A stretch of 55,273 nt of DNA from Ruminococcus sp. (GTDB lineage Bacteria; Bacillota; Clostridia; Oscillospirales; Ruminococcaceae). Shown piece after piece: positions 7,898 through 17,516 of the stretch. The notes beneath the pieces are model-generated. The model worked only from the letters and a program-made list of their open reading frames with translations. It was not told where the DNA came from and did not search any database. The stretch spans positions 76,414 to 131,686 of the forward strand of contig JAFZRF010000065.1 in NCBI GenBank assembly GCA_017620025.1. The letters are read 5' to 3'. Within the stretch, counting starts at the first letter, position 1. Each line of letters begins with the position of its first letter. The position numbers and the translations under genes were made by a program.

Positions 7898-9376
7898 ATG
7901 AATAACGAGTACAACAACGAATACAGATTCAATATTGAGGAAGTTGAGGGTACTGATAAGACCTCGGAGAGCTACACAGGTTTCAGCACTGATGATATGA
8001 AGCCTAAGAAGAAGCATACCGCTCTCAAGGCTATGGCAGGTATAATGGCACTTGCACTTGTATCCTTCGGATCCATCGAAGCTTACCGTGCAGTTGAGCC
8101 TTCTCTCACAAAGGGAGCTTTAACAGGCATAATCGCTGAAAGCGATACAACCTCAGCCGGCAGCAGCATCAAAGCTGATTCCATGAATATTTTCGCTACC
8201 AAGCCCGCAGGCGGCACAGCAATGGAGACAGAGGATATAGTAGACAAGCTTCTCCCCTCTGTTGTCGGTATCGAGTCCAAGTTCATAGTTGAGACAAGCA
8301 CAGGTAACAGCGGCGGATACTTTTTCGGATTCGACAGCATATTCGGTGGAAGCGATCCCTTCTCCGGCGGAAACAGCGGCAGCCCTCAGGTTGAGGAAGT
8401 TCCTGCAACAGGTACAGGCGTAGTCATCACAGACGACGGCTACATCGTTACTAACGCACACGTAATCTATGACACAGAGTACAGCGTAGGCGAAGCTACA
8501 AGCGTATCCGTTATACTCAGCGACGATACAAAGTACGATGCAGAGGTCGTCGGCTACGATGTTGAATGTGATCTTGCCGTACTGAAGATAGATGCAAAGG
8601 ATCTTACCCCTGCTGAGTTCGGCGACAGTGATTCACTCAGACTCGGCGAATCCGTAGTTGCTATCGGCAACCCGCTCGGCTTCGACCTCAAGAACACTGT
8701 TACAGGCGGCATGGTTTCCGGCCTTAACAGAAACATCTCTATCAACGACAAGACAATGACACTTATCCAGACCGATGCGGCTATCAACTCCGGTAATTCC
8801 GGCGGTCCGCTCATCAACAAGTACGGTCAGGTAATAGGCATAAACTCTTCCAAGATGAGCAATTCCTACAGCATGAACGAGGCATCCATCGAGGGTATCG
8901 GATTTGCTATCCCCTCCAATATAGTATCCAAGGTAGTTGACGATATCGTAGAGCTCGGCTACGTTGAAAAGCCTCAGCTCGGCATCAGCTGCCGTCCTGT
9001 AACTGAGGACATCGCTGAGATGTACAATATGCCCGTAGGCGTATATGTTATCGAAGCAAACGAAGGCGGTGCTGCTGAGAAGGCCGGTCTCAAGAAGGGC
9101 GACATCATCACAGCCATCGACGGAACAACAGTCAAGACTCCCGATGAGCTCACAAATGAGAAGAACAAGCACAACCCCGGCGATGTAGTTGAGATCACCT
9201 TCGTAAGAAACGGCGAGGAGCAGTCTGTAAAGCTCACACTCGGCAAGTCAGAACCCAAGGCTCAGAAGACCGAAGAGGCTGAGGAGACTGAGGAGTCCGA
9301 AAGAGACGAGAGAGCTGAGAAATTTGAAAGGATCGAAAGACCTGACAGAACAGACAGATCCGCGACTATAGATTAA
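7898..9376 (+). CDS. HtrA/DegP-like membrane serine protease with PDZ domain
   Basis: Start chosen at 7898 because AAAGGAG lies at 7881-7887; earlier in-frame ATGs lack a binding site. The 492-residue protein has a cytoplasmic N-terminus of about 40 residues, one membrane segment (about 43-63), a trypsin-like domain with the triad His188 (TNAHV), Asp225 (CDLAVLK) and Ser301 (GNSGGPL), and one PDZ domain (about 365-450). The tail is Glu/Arg-rich and low in complexity. HtrA proteases degrade or refold damaged proteins at the outer face of the membrane. A Gly/Ser/Phe-rich insert (about 135-165) before the protease domain is typical of Firmicute HtrA. A double TATAAT lies at 7818-7828. The gene follows two inhibitor-like dockerin genes. 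Confidence 0.93.
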   Translation: MNNEYNNEYRFNIEEVEGTDKTSESYTGFSTDDMKPKKKHTALKAMAGIMALALVSFGSIEAYRAVEPSLTKGALTGIIAESDTTSAGSSIKADSMNIFATKPAGGTAMETEDIVDKLLPSVVGIESKFIVETSTGNSGGYFFGFDSIFGGSDPFSGGNSGSPQVEEVPATGTGVVITDDGYIVTNAHVIYDTEYSVGEATSVSVILSDDTKYDAEVVGYDVECDLAVLKIDAKDLTPAEFGDSDSLRLGESVVAIGNPLGFDLKNTVTGGMVSGLNRNISINDKTMTLIQTDAAINSGNSGGPLINKYGQVIGINSSKMSNSYSMNEASIEGIGFAIPSNIVSKVVDDIVELGYVEKPQLGISCRPVTEDIAEMYNMPVGVYVIEANEGGAAEKAGLKKGDIITAIDGTTVKTPDELTNEKNKHNPGDVVEITFVRNGEEQSVKLTLGKSEPKAQKTEEAEETEESERDERAEKFERIERPDRTDRSATID

Positions 9377-9408
9377 GCCAGTCATTCTTCATTTTCATAT
9401 CCTTTACC

Positions 9409-9434
9409 AGAGACCGTCCGTATGGGCGGTCTCT
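9409..9434 (+). terminator. Rho-independent terminator after htrA
   Basis: An 11-bp stem AGAGACCGTCC / GGGCGGTCTCT with a GTAT loop, followed by TTGTGTG. The T-run is short. Confidence 0.8.
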
Positions 9435-9473
9435 TTGTGTGCGGCTGATTGCGGAACTCCGTCCCACACCCTG

Positions 9474-9521
9474 CCAGAGGTGCTGCCTCTGGACTCCGCT
9501 AAAGAGACGCAGTCCCTTTAG
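9474..9521. repeat. Degenerate copy of the dispersed hairpin repeat
   Basis: Two adjacent hairpins: CCAGAGG...CCTCTGG (9474-9492) and CTAAAGAGAC-GCA-GTCCCTTTAG (9499-9521, one A-C mismatch), separated by ACTCCG. The reverse complement of 48755-48802 has the same two hairpins in the same order with the same ACTCCG linker. This is therefore a second, inverted and shortened copy of that element, sitting between two converging genes. Confidence 0.75.
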
Positions 9522-9576
9522 AAGCCCAGACTGATCCGACTTTTTCAGAACAGCAGCTGTTACACAAAAACGGCAC

Positions 9577-9608
9577 AAAAAAAGGACGGTGATGACCGTC
9601 CTTTTTTT
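9577..9608. terminator. Bidirectional terminator between htrA and methyltransferase genes
   Basis: Stem GGACGGT (9584-9590) and ACCGTCC (9595-9601) flanked by seven A on the left and nine T on the right, so it can end transcription from either side. It probably ends the methyltransferase transcript on the reverse strand. Confidence 0.9.
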
Positions 9609-9609
9609 T

Positions 9610-10407
9610 TCAAGGCTTGCGTGCGAGCTCAAGATCTATGGTATCATTGATATTAATGATACCTCCGCTTTCCTCTATGGCTCTTTCTATGCCGTCAAGA
9701 AACGGCTCCCGGACGCTCTCCTCCATAGCGATATGATCGGAGTATGTCATCAGCAGCGCTCTGTATTCCTTTGCGTTGAAGCTTCGCACCCTGCGGAAAA
9801 GCTCGTGCCGGAGGTCGGTAAAGCCGTATCTTCCGGCGATTGCTGCAAGCTCCCCTGCCTGCTTCTCAGTGAACGGCTCAGGCTTCATCGGCTTGCGGTC
9901 ATAGTACGGATAATAGTACCTTGCGTAGAGAGCTTCGATCTCTCCTGCAAGCTGCTTGTTGTCCTCGGCAACGCAAGGGCGTACAGCAAACCGTGTGAAT
10001 GCTCCGCCCGGTCTCAGCAGGCTCAGCACCTTCGGATAGCCGATATCCTCCGGTATCCAGTGGAAGGCTGTTGCTGAGTACACAAGGTCATACTCTCCTT
10101 CCGGCAGGCTCACATCCTCGAATTTTCCAGTCACGACTGAGAATCCGGGATACTCCGCAAACTTCTCCCTGCATCTCTGAGCAAGCGTTTCACCGTATTC
10201 CACGGCAGTCACGTTGCAGCCTGCCTTCAGAAAAGGTGTTGTCGCCTGACCGGTGCCTATGCCGATCTCAAGTGCCCGGCTGCCGTTACTTACCGGAATA
10301 TAGCTGAATACAGTCTTGTACAGCTCCTCCGGATAACCGGGGCGGTACTTGTCATACTCTTCTGCGGCTGTATCGAAAGTCCAGCCGAGACCGTTATCAT
10401 GCTGCAT
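9610..10407 (-). CDS. Class I SAM-dependent methyltransferase
   Basis: A 265-residue soluble protein with the SAM-binding motif I LEIGIGTGQAT near residue 45, the acidic end of strand 2 (VTAVEYGE) and motif YDLVYSATAFHWI, typical of the UbiE/COQ5-type Methyltransf_11 family. The opening WTFDTAAEEYDKYRPGYP is common in these proteins. Family members methylate small molecules; the substrate cannot be predicted. It lies downstream of tuf on the same strand, but the strong tuf terminator at 10432-10457 separates them. A GGAGG-type site precedes the start (rc of TCACCTCC). Confidence 0.88.
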   Translation of the reverse strand: MQHDNGLGWTFDTAAEEYDKYRPGYPEELYKTVFSYIPVSNGSRALEIGIGTGQATTPFLKAGCNVTAVEYGETLAQRCREKFAEYPGFSVVTGKFEDVSLPEGEYDLVYSATAFHWIPEDIGYPKVLSLLRPGGAFTRFAVRPCVAEDNKQLAGEIEALYARYYYPYYDRKPMKPEPFTEKQAGELAAIAGRYGFTDLRHELFRRVRSFNAKEYRALLMTYSDHIAMEESVREPFLDGIERAIEESGGIININDTIDLELARKP

Positions 10408-10431
10408 ATCTTCACCTCCGTCTATACAAAA

Positions 10432-10457
10432 AAGACCGTTCCCGAAGGAACGGTCTT
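10432..10457 (-). terminator. Terminator of the tuf gene
   Basis: Perfect 11-bp stem AAGACCGTTCC / GGAACGGTCTT with a four-base loop; read on the reverse strand it is followed by TTTTTTGT. It begins 13 bases past the tuf stop. Confidence 0.92.
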
Positions 10458-10470
10458 GAAAGAACTTTGA

Positions 10471-11670
10471 TTATTCGTTGATCTTTGTAACAACGCCGGA
10501 ACCAACTGTTCTACCACCCTCACGGATAGCGAAACGGAGTCCCTCTTCGATAGCGATAGGAGTGATGAGCTCAACATCCATAGCTACGTTATCACCAGGC
10601 ATGCACATTTCCTTGTCTGCAGGAAGTGTAACAACACCGGTAACGTCAGTTGTTCTGAAGTAGAACTGAGGTCTGTAGTTGTTGAAGAAAGGAGTATGAC
10701 GGCCGCCCTCTTCCTTCTTCAGTACGTATACCTGACCAGCGAACTTTGTGTGGGGATGAATTGAGCCGGGCTTACAAAGAACCTGTCCACGCTCAACCTG
10801 GTCTCTTGTGATACCACGGAGAAGAGCACCTACGTTATCACCAGCCTCACAGAAGTCAAGAGTCTTTCTGAACATCTCAAGACCTGTAACAACTGTGTTG
10901 AGCTTCTCGTCGGAAAGACCAACGATCTCTACAGGCTCGTTAACGTTAAGACGGCCTCTCTCAACTCTACCTGTAACAACGGTACCACGACCAGAAATGG
11001 TCATTGTATCCTCGATAGGCATAAGGAAGGGCTTAGCATCGTCTCTCTCAGGGCTGGGGATGTACTCGTCAACAGCGTTCATGAGCTCAATGATAGGAGC
11101 GTAAGCAGGATCGCTGAGATCATCAGGAGCATTAAGAGCTGCAAGAGCAGAACCCTTGATGATAGGAGTATCGTCGCCAGGGAAATCGTAGCTTGAGAGA
11201 AGGTCACGGATGTCCATCTCTACGAGCTCGAGGAGCTCCTCGTCGTCAACCTGATCAGCCTTGTTCATGAATACAACGATTGCAGGAACGCCAACCTGAC
11301 GAGCGAGCAGGATGTGCTCTCTTGTCTGAGCCATAGGACCGTCAGAAGCAGCAACTACAAGGATAGCGCCATCCATCTGAGCAGCACCAGTGATCATGTT
11401 CTTTACATAGTCAGCATGGCCGGGGCAGTCAACGTGAGCATAGTGACGCTTGTCTGTCTCGTACTCAACGTGAGCAGTGTTGATTGTGATTCCACGCTCT
11501 CTCTCCTCGGGAGCCTTATCGATCATGTCGTAAGCCTCGTACTTAGCCTGACCCTTCATAGCGAGAGTCTTTGTGATAGCAGCAGTAAGAGTTGTCTTAC
11601 CGTGGTCAACGTGGCCGATAGTACCAATGTTTACATGGGGTTTTGTTCTTTCAAATTTAGCCTTTGCCAT
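10471..11670 (-). CDS. tuf: Elongation factor Tu
   Basis: EF-Tu brings aminoacyl-tRNA to the ribosomal A site. The 399 residues show the G1 loop GHVDHGKT, switch motif [15 protein letters not shown]3 DCPGHADY, G4 NKADQVDD and the conserved C-terminal end [15 protein letters not shown]. It is last in the rpsL-rpsG-fusA-tuf order, but the 174-base gap to fusA carries its own near-perfect promoter, so it can be transcribed alone. An AAGGAGG site precedes the start. Confidence 0.98.
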   Translation of the reverse strand: MAKAKFERTKPHVNIGTIGHVDHGKTTLTAAITKTLAMKGQAKYEAYDMIDKAPEERERGITINTAHVEYETDKRHYAHVDCPGHADYVKNMITGAAQMDGAILVVAASDGPMAQTREHILLARQVGVPAIVVFMNKADQVDDEELLELVEMDIRDLLSSYDFPGDDTPIIKGSALAALNAPDDLSDPAYAPIIELMNAVDEYIPSPERDDAKPFLMPIEDTMTISGRGTVVTGRVERGRLNVNEPVEIVGLSDEKLNTVVTGLEMFRKTLDFCEAGDNVGALLRGITRDQVERGQVLCKPGSIHPHTKFAGQVYVLKKEEGGRHTPFFNNYRPQFYFRTTDVTGVVTLPADKEMCMPGDNVAMDVELITPIAIEEGLRFAIREGGRTVGSGVVTKINE

Positions 11671-11736
11671 TGGAAAATTCCTCCTTTATTCCAATATCAG
11701 CTCCCTTGGAACGGGAGACAGATTTGTGATATATTA

Positions 11737-11765
11737 ATTTTATCACAATTCAGGTCTTTTGTCAA
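11737..11765 (-). promoter_or_regulatory. Promoter of tuf
   Basis: On the reverse strand TTGACA (11765-11760), 17 bases, TAAAAT (11742-11737). The start of transcription would lie near 11730, giving a leader of about 60 bases that contains a small CTCCC/GGGAG hairpin. A weak imperfect hairpin at 11804-11824 between fusA and this promoter has no T-run and is probably a poor terminator. Confidence 0.85.
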
Positions 11766-11844
11766 CATGAATTTTGATAAAATACGCAGTTTTTATTACG
11801 CACAGGAGAGACAAAAGTCTCCCTGTACGCCGTATAATTTACTA

Positions 11845-13926
11845 TTAGTTGTTCTTTCCTCTTGTAGCCATGATCTTCTCTGCAATGCTCTTCGGAACTT
11901 CCTCATAGCTGTGAGGCTCCATGGTGTACTGTCCACGACCCTGTGTATTTGAACGGAGGTCGCTTGTGTAACCGAACATTTCTGAGAGCGGAACGAGAGC
12001 GTCAACCTGGATAGAACCGGATCTTGTCTCCTGTCCCTGGATCTGGCCACGTCTGGAGCTGAGGTCACCGATAACTGTTCCGAGGTAATCATCAGGAACG
12101 ATAACGGCTACCTTCATAACAGGCTCCATGAGTATGGGCTGTGCCTGCTTGAGAGCTTCCTTGAAAGCGATAGAACCAGCGATCTTGAACGCCATTTCAG
12201 AGGAGTCTACCTCGTGGTAGGATCCGTCGTAAAGCTCAACCTTAACGTCAACAACCTCGTAGCCTGCGAGGATACCAGACTTCATAGCGCCCTGGATACC
12301 TGCATCAACAGCGGGGATGTACTCCTTCGGGATAGAACCGCCGACAACAGCGTTTGTGAACTCGTAGCCCTTACCGGACTCGTTCGGGTTAACACGGATC
12401 TTAACGTGACCGTACTGACCGGAACCACCGGACTGCTTCTTGTACTTGTAATCAACATCAGCGCTGCCCTTGATTGTCTCCTTATAAGCAACCTGAGGAG
12501 CACCAACGTTAGCCTCTACCTTGAACTCACGGAGGAGACGGTCAACGATGATATCGAGGTGAAGCTCACCCATACCAGCGATGATTGTCTGACCTGTCTC
12601 TTCGTCTGTCCATGTCTTGAATGTAGGATCCTCTTCAGCAAGCTTTGCGAGAGCGATACCCATCTTCTCCTGGCCGGCCTTTGTCTTGGGCTCGATAGCG
12701 AGCTGGATAACAGGCTCCGGGAACTCCATGGACTCGAGTATGATCGGGTGCTTTTCATCACAGAGAGTATCACCTGTTGTTGTATTCTTCAGACCAACTG
12801 CAGCAGCAATATCGCCGGAGTATACAGTAGTGAGGTCCTTTCTGTGGTTAGCGTGCATCTGTACGATACGGCCGAAACGCTCACGGCTGTCCTTTGTAGC
12901 ATTGAGGACTGTGTCACCCTGGTTGATAACACCGGAGTATACACGGAAGAACGCCAGCTTACCAACGAAGGGATCTGTAGCGATCTTGAATGCGAGAGCT
13001 GAGAACGGCTCTGTATCGGAAGAAGGTCTGTCCTCTTCCTCGTCTGTCTCGGGGTTAACGCCCTTGATAGCGGGAACGTCGAGCGGAGAAGGCATATAGT
13101 CGATGATAGCATCGAGCAGCTTCTGTACGCCCTTGTTCTTGTAGGAAGTACCGCAGGTTACAGGAACCATATGGTTAGCAATAGTAGCCTTTCTGATGCA
13201 GCTCTTGATCTCTTCCTCTGTCAGCTGCTCGCCGTCGAGGTACTTCATCATGAGCTCTTCATCCTGCTCTGCAACGTGCTCTACCATATCATCGTGATAC
13301 TGCTGAGCCTTTTCCTTCATATCCTCGGGGATCTCCTCAACGCGGATATCCTTTCCGAGATCATCGTAGTAAATGTAAGCCTTCATCTCAACAAGGTCGA
13401 TGATACCCTTGAAGTCCTCCTCAGCACCGATAGGAAGCTGGATCGGAACAGCATTACACTTGAGTCTGTCCTTCATCATGTCGATAACACGATAGAAGTC
13501 GGCACCCATGATATCCATCTTATTTACATAAGCCATACGGGGTACCTTGTAGTTGTCAGCCTGACGCCATACGGTCTCAGACTGGGGCTCAACACCGCCC
13601 TTTGCACAGAGAACTGTTACAGAGCCGTCGAGTACACGGAGTGAACGCTCAACCTCAACAGTGAAGTCAACGTGGCCGGGTGTATCGATAATGTTGAGTC
13701 TGTGTCCTGCCCAGTAGCAGGTTGTAGCAGCAGAAGTGATTGTGATACCACGCTCCTGCTCCTGTGCCATCCAGTCCATAGTAGCGGATCCTTCGTGTGT
13801 CTCACCGATCTTGTGGTTTACACCGGTATAGAAAAGGATACGCTCTGTGGTAGTGGTCTTACCGGCATCGATGTGGGCCATGATACCGATATTTCTGGTA
13901 TTTTCAAGTGAACAATCTCTTGACAT
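11845..13926 (-). CDS. fusA: Elongation factor G
   Basis: EF-G drives translocation of tRNA and mRNA on the ribosome. The 693-residue protein has G1 [10 protein letters not shown], switch [14 protein letters not shown]3 DTPGHVDF, G4 NKMDIMG, and the domain IV/V signatures YGHVKIRV and [16 protein letters not shown]. All are complete. It follows rpsG after 18 bases and has a GGAGG site. Confidence 0.98.
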   Translation of the reverse strand: MSRDCSLENTRNIGIMAHIDAGKTTTTERILFYTGVNHKIGETHEGSATMDWMAQEQERGITITSAATTCYWAGHRLNIIDTPGHVDFTVEVERSLRVLDGSVTVLCAKGGVEPQSETVWRQADNYKVPRMAYVNKMDIMGADFYRVIDMMKDRLKCNAVPIQLPIGAEEDFKGIIDLVEMKAYIYYDDLGKDIRVEEIPEDMKEKAQQYHDDMVEHVAEQDEELMMKYLDGEQLTEEEIKSCIRKATIANHMVPVTCGTSYKNKGVQKLLDAIIDYMPSPLDVPAIKGVNPETDEEEDRPSSDTEPFSALAFKIATDPFVGKLAFFRVYSGVINQGDTVLNATKDSRERFGRIVQMHANHRKDLTTVYSGDIAAAVGLKNTTTGDTLCDEKHPIILESMEFPEPVIQLAIEPKTKAGQEKMGIALAKLAEEDPTFKTWTDEETGQTIIAGMGELHLDIIVDRLLREFKVEANVGAPQVAYKETIKGSADVDYKYKKQSGGSGQYGHVKIRVNPNESGKGYEFTNAVVGGSIPKEYIPAVDAGIQGAMKSGILAGYEVVDVKVELYDGSYHEVDSSEMAFKIAGSIAFKEALKQAQPILMEPVMKVAVIVPDDYLGTVIGDLSSRRGQIQGQETRSGSIQVDALVPLSEMFGYTSDLRSNTQGRGQYTMEPHSYEEVPKSIAEKIMATRGKNN

Positions 13927-13944
13927 ATTATCCTCCTTGGGGGA

Positions 13945-14415
13945 TTACCAACGATAGTGAGCAAACGCCTTGTTTGCCTCAGCCATCTTGTGAGTATCGT
14001 CACGCTTCTTGCAGGCACCGCCGGTACCGTTAAGAGCGTCGAGGATCTCTCCGGCAAGTCTTTCCTTCATGGTCTTCTCGTTTCTCTCTCTGGAGTACTT
14101 TGTGATCCAGCGGAGACCGAGTGTCTGACGTCTGTCGGGTCTTACCTCCATAGGAACCTGGTAAGTTGCACCGCCGAGACGGCGAGCCTTTACCTCGAGC
14201 TCAGGCATGATGTTCTCCATAGCCTGCTCAAAAACCTCAAGAGCGTCCTTACCTGTCTTTTCAGCAACGATGTCAAAAGCACCGTAAACTATTTTCTGCG
14301 CAACGCCCTTCTTACCGTCCAGCATAATGTTGTTGATCAGACGTGTAACGAGCTTGGAATTGTATACAGGATCCTGTAATACGTCACGCTTTGCGATATT
14401 ACCTCTTCTTGGCAT
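13945..14415 (-). CDS. rpsG: 30S ribosomal protein S7
   Basis: Start set at [11 protein letters not shown] (14415), preceded by GGAGGGAAG; a longer in-frame start at 14445 would add ten residues foreign to S7. The 156 residues are the usual bacterial length, with the RNA-binding motif [14 protein letters not shown] and end [16 protein letters not shown]7 nucleates the 30S head. In E. coli S7 represses its own operon by binding between rpsL and rpsG; here a 222-base structured spacer lies at that place. Confidence 0.97.
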   Translation of the reverse strand: MPRRGNIAKRDVLQDPVYNSKLVTRLINNIMLDGKKGVAQKIVYGAFDIVAEKTGKDALEVFEQAMENIMPELEVKARRLGGATYQVPMEVRPDRRQTLGLRWITKYSRERNEKTMKERLAGEILDALNGTGGACKKRDDTHKMAEANKAFAHYRW

Positions 14416-14637
14416 TGTTCGCTTCCCTCCTTCATATAGATTCATGAATTCATAGGTACTCGTACTGAACCGATTACTGCCTTAGATCCGGCAATGCTTC
14501 ACCGGTCAGTATGTCAGCAGCCAATGCAGAGGATATATCATCTATATCATCTCCGCATTCCTGCGGCAGTAGTTATCCTATATTATTGATGTGTCCGGAA
14601 TCATTATACAGCTTTCCGGGATGCTGTGTGAAGTATC
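14416..14637 (-). promoter_or_regulatory. Structured rpsL-rpsG spacer, possible S7 control site
   Basis: The 222-base intercistronic stretch is unusually long for this operon. On the reverse strand it contains the hairpin CCGGAAAGC...TTCCGG (about 14592-14618) and a longer imperfect stem TGCGGAG...CTCTGCA (about 14534-14566) with internal TATATC/GATATA pairing. There is no T-run after either, so they do not look like terminators. A role as the S7 autoregulatory site is inference from position. Confidence 0.35.
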
Positions 14638-15054
14638 TTACTTCTGCTTGGGTCTCTTAGCGCCGTACTTGGAACGAGCCTGATTTCTGTTGGCAACGCC
14701 CTGTGCGTCGAGAGCGCCTCTGATGATGTGGTAACGTACACCAGGGAGATCCTTAACACGTCCGCCTCTGATAAGAACAACGCTGTGTTCCTGAAGGTTG
14801 TGGCCGATACCGGGGATGTAAGAAGTTACTTCGTAGCCGTTTGTGAGCTTAACTCTTGCGATCTTTCTCATAGCTGAGTTAGGCTTCTTAGGTGTAGCAG
14901 TTCTTACAGCAGTGCAAACGCCTCTCTTCTGAGGTGAGCTCTGGTTGATCTGTACCTTCTTCTTTGCATTGTAGCCCTTCTGGAGAGCAGGAGCAGTGGA
15001 CTTTGTCTCAAGATCCTTTCTTCCCTTGCGTACCAGCTGATTAAATGTAGGCAT
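14638..15054 (-). CDS. rpsL: 30S ribosomal protein S12
   Basis: Start set at [14 protein letters not shown] (15054) with AAGGAGGAAAAAT upstream; six extra N-terminal residues from 15072 are not part of S12. The 138 residues contain the decoding-site motif [13 protein letters not shown] and the loop [12 protein letters not shown], with the lysines (PKKPNS, RVKDLP) that are wild type for streptomycin sensitivity. First gene of the str operon; its promoter is at 15110-15138. Confidence 0.97.
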   Translation of the reverse strand: MPTFNQLVRKGRKDLETKSTAPALQKGYNAKKKVQINQSSPQKRGVCTAVRTATPKKPNSAMRKIARVKLTNGYEVTSYIPGIGHNLQEHSVVLIRGGRVKDLPGVRYHIIRGALDAQGVANRNQARSKYGAKRPKQK

Positions 15055-15109
15055 ATTTTTCCTCCTTTTCAAAAATATTCATGTGTTGCCTTATATGGCA
15101 CACTACAAT

Positions 15110-15138
15110 ATTATATACCAAACAAGGCGGCTTGTCAA
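15110..15138 (-). promoter_or_regulatory. Consensus promoter of the str operon
   Basis: Reverse strand TTGACA (15138-15133), exactly 17 bases, TATAAT (15115-15110). Both boxes are perfect. The -35 box lies inside the left arm and loop edge of the hairpin 15126-15161. Confidence 0.92.
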
Positions 15139-15161
15139 GCATTTTTTACTGACAAGCCGCC
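15126..15161 (-). terminator. Terminator of the 756-residue LRR gene, overlapping the rpsL promoter
   Basis: Perfect 12-bp arms GGCGGCTTGTCA (15126-15137) and TGACAAGCCGCC (15150-15161) around a 12-base loop; on the reverse strand the stem is followed by TTGTTTGG. It stands 85 bases past the stop of the LRR gene. The second arm supplies the TTGACA of the next promoter. Confidence 0.75.
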
Positions 15162-15245
15162 CTTTGCGGATTATTTGTTGATTGTTACAGCACCATCGCC
15201 CGACTGTTGTTCAGTATTGGCGATATTGCTTGATATACTGCCCGC

Positions 15246-17516
15246 TTATGTGCCGGCAAGATGCTCCTTCATAGACTTAGGAGGCGCATCTGAGGTCGTC
15301 GAAACATATGCGTAGTAGGATAGGATACCGGAAGCGTCGCTTGAATCGCACATACCGTCGCCGTTGACGTCGGCTGCCTTCTTCTGCTTCTCGGTGAAAG
15401 TCGGATCTCCGCCGGTGGACGTCCTTGCATACTCCTCAAGGAGAGCTGTTGCATCCGTGGAATCCACCATGCCGTCATCATTCACATCACCGGGCCTGAA
15501 GTCTTCAGCAGGAGGTATTTCCTCGCCCTTTACTACCTCTACCTCATAAGTAAATGTTGCAGTATCTCTTGAGAAATCAATGAATGATCCCTTTCTGTCC
15601 GATACTCTTACAGTGACACTGACGGTCTGCTTGCCGGGGGTATTGATATCGAATCCAGAAACCTTGTAATCAACATCGAAGTTTATGTCTGCTCCGTACT
15701 GATCATATGAAACAAGAGCCTCCTCATCGCCTGTGCCGTCCTGATAATGCTTTACCACCCTGAACTGCATTCCGGAAAGATCAAACCCGTTGAAATGCTC
15801 GTCCTGTCTGTATGTCTTCTTAACAGGAGTTGTCACAAGCTCGAAATCAGCATCGAACACTCTCCAGTTAAGCACTGCTCCGGTTGTGACAACCGGCTCA
15901 GTATATACCTCTGTTGCAGCCGTGGTAAGGTTCACTGTCGTTTCCGTGGTATGATTCTCTGTTGTTGCTGTGGTAGGGTTCTCTGTTGTTTCCGGTATGA
16001 TTACCTGCTCTGTAGTCTGCGGCGCATTGTATACGATATCAAAGTTCTTCTCCGCATATACAACAGTTCCGGAAACGTCGGTCACCTTTGCGTTCAGCTG
16101 ATAGGTTCCGGGGCGTGAATAGTCTATAGACTGATCATCTGTAAGAAGGAGGAACAGCATACCGAGATGCTGAACTCCGTTCGTATGATCAAGATACATC
16201 GCTTCCATGAAGCTATTTTCCCTGTTCTGTTTCCAGGAACCGGATTCATATCCTCCGTCCGTGTATCTCGCCGAAGCATCGATCCTGAACTCGAAATCAT
16301 ATATATCGAATCTCTCGCCTACGGTAAAAGTAGTCCTGCTTGGCGGAATCACCAGTTCCACAGAGGCACTGATGGTCTCGACATCAAAGGGCGGTATGGG
16401 ATCCCAGAGCGTGACTTCGGTCGTTTCCGCAGTTGTCGTTGCAACAGTGGTCGTCGTTGTGGGTGCGGAGGAAGTCGTTGTAGTGGTCGTTGTCACAGGG
16501 GGAGTTGTCTCTCCCGGTGTTCCGCTGACAGTCACCTGGAAGGAAGACATCACTGTCGCACCGTTCCTTGTGCAGGTGATCCGGATTTCATATACTCCGG
16601 GAACATTGCTGTTGAACGATGAGGTATCGATCGTGATACCGTCACCGTCTTTCATCTTGGCTGCTGCCACCTGCTTGTTGCCTGTATTCATATCAGTCTC
16701 GATGATGACAATTTTTCCGGTGCTGAGATCGAGTGCCTCTCCGATGTTGTAAGTTGTCTTCTTCGGAGGAGTAACGCTGATAACGAGCGGATCAGTTACG
16801 ACCGGCTTTGCTGTCGTTGTGGTTACAGGTGCCGGAGGATCAGTTGCCACAGTAGTTGTCTGAGCCGGAGGTGCTGTTGCAGGCGGAGCAGTAACAGGAG
16901 GATCCTGCTGCTGCGGAGCTTGACCGATATCAGCAAACCCCAGATTATTGACCCTCGCATATTCCTGAGCTGTTGATCCTGAATGACCGTAGAGTGTTAC
17001 TCCCAGTCCAAACGCAGTTCCGGCAACTATCCTGCAGTTAGGATTGTTTATGACAGCCGATCTGAGTGAATTGCATCCCGCAAATGAGTTGCCGGCGATA
17101 AGTTCGCAGCTTGCCGGGATATTGACGGAACCCAGTGAAGAACAGCCGTAGAAGGCATAGGCGTAAATGTTTTTTATCGTTGACGGCAGTGTTACCGATG
17201 AAACGCCGCTGCATTCATAAAATGCGCCTCGGCCGACGGATGTGACTCCCTCACCGATAACTATTGCACGTATACCTCCGGTCTCATTCTTCCAGGGAAG
17301 ATAATTATAATTCTCCCAGTTCGGCATATCTCCGGATCCGTAGATGGTGAGCACGCCGCCCGAGAGAGTATAGTTCATCGTCGAGGTCAGCTGACCAGAC
17401 GAATCATTTACTGTGTTTACTATCACAGCCGGTGCTGTGAACGCAGCGGCAGGCGCACCTGCGGCTGCTGTGAGTGCTATAGCTCCTGACAGCAGGATAC
17501 TGATTAATTTTCTCAT
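15246..17516 (-). CDS. Secreted LRR protein with Ig-like domains and dockerin
   Basis: 756 residues. A signal peptide (about 1-26) is followed by a BspA-type leucine-rich repeat domain (about 45-190; repeated GAFYECSGVSSVTLPSTI-like units), then Thr/Pro linkers, three Ig-like modules of the Big_3 kind (P-K-x-T-Y-x-x-GE-x-x-D openings near 245, 390 and 565) and a C-terminal dockerin (about 682-745) with loops DVNDDGMVDSTD and DVNGDGMCDSSD. This dockerin differs in sequence from the VLQYIAN type found in the neighbours. BspA LRRs usually bind proteins or glycans; the catalytic partner is unknown. It is the last of three LRR-dockerin genes in one direction. Confidence 0.88.
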   Translation of the reverse strand: MRKLISILLSGAIALTAAAGAPAAAFTAPAVIVNTVNDSSGQLTSTMNYTLSGGVLTIYGSGDMPNWENYNYLPWKNETGGIRAIVIGEGVTSVGRGAFYECSGVSSVTLPSTIKNIYAYAFYGCSSLGSVNIPASCELIAGNSFAGCNSLRSAVINNPNCRIVAGTAFGLGVTLYGHSGSTAQEYARVNNLGFADIGQAPQQQDPPVTAPPATAPPAQTTTVATDPPAPVTTTTAKPVVTDPLVISVTPPKKTTYNIGEALDLSTGKIVIIETDMNTGNKQVAAAKMKDGDGITIDTSSFNSNVPGVYEIRITCTRNGATVMSSFQVTVSGTPGETTPPVTTTTTTTSSAPTTTTTVATTTAETTEVTLWDPIPPFDVETISASVELVIPPSRTTFTVGERFDIYDFEFRIDASARYTDGGYESGSWKQNRENSFMEAMYLDHTNGVQHLGMLFLLLTDDQSIDYSRPGTYQLNAKVTDVSGTVVYAEKNFDIVYNAPQTTEQVIIPETTENPTTATTENHTTETTVNLTTAATEVYTEPVVTTGAVLNWRVFDADFELVTTPVKKTYRQDEHFNGFDLSGMQFRVVKHYQDGTGDEEALVSYDQYGADINFDVDYKVSGFDINTPGKQTVSVTVRVSDRKGSFIDFSRDTATFTYEVEVVKGEEIPPAEDFRPGDVNDDGMVDSTDATALLEEYARTSTGGDPTFTEKQKKAADVNGDGMCDSSDASGILSYYAYVSTTSDAPPKSMKEHLAGT

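Noticed and set aside
11804-11824. Hairpin between fusA and tuf as a terminator
   Set aside because: The stem is imperfect (one bulge) and no T-run follows on the reverse strand.
11845-13926. Long reading frames opposite fusA, tuf and the LRR genes
   Set aside because: They are mirror images of strongly codon-biased genes, lack ribosome binding sites and show no protein motifs.
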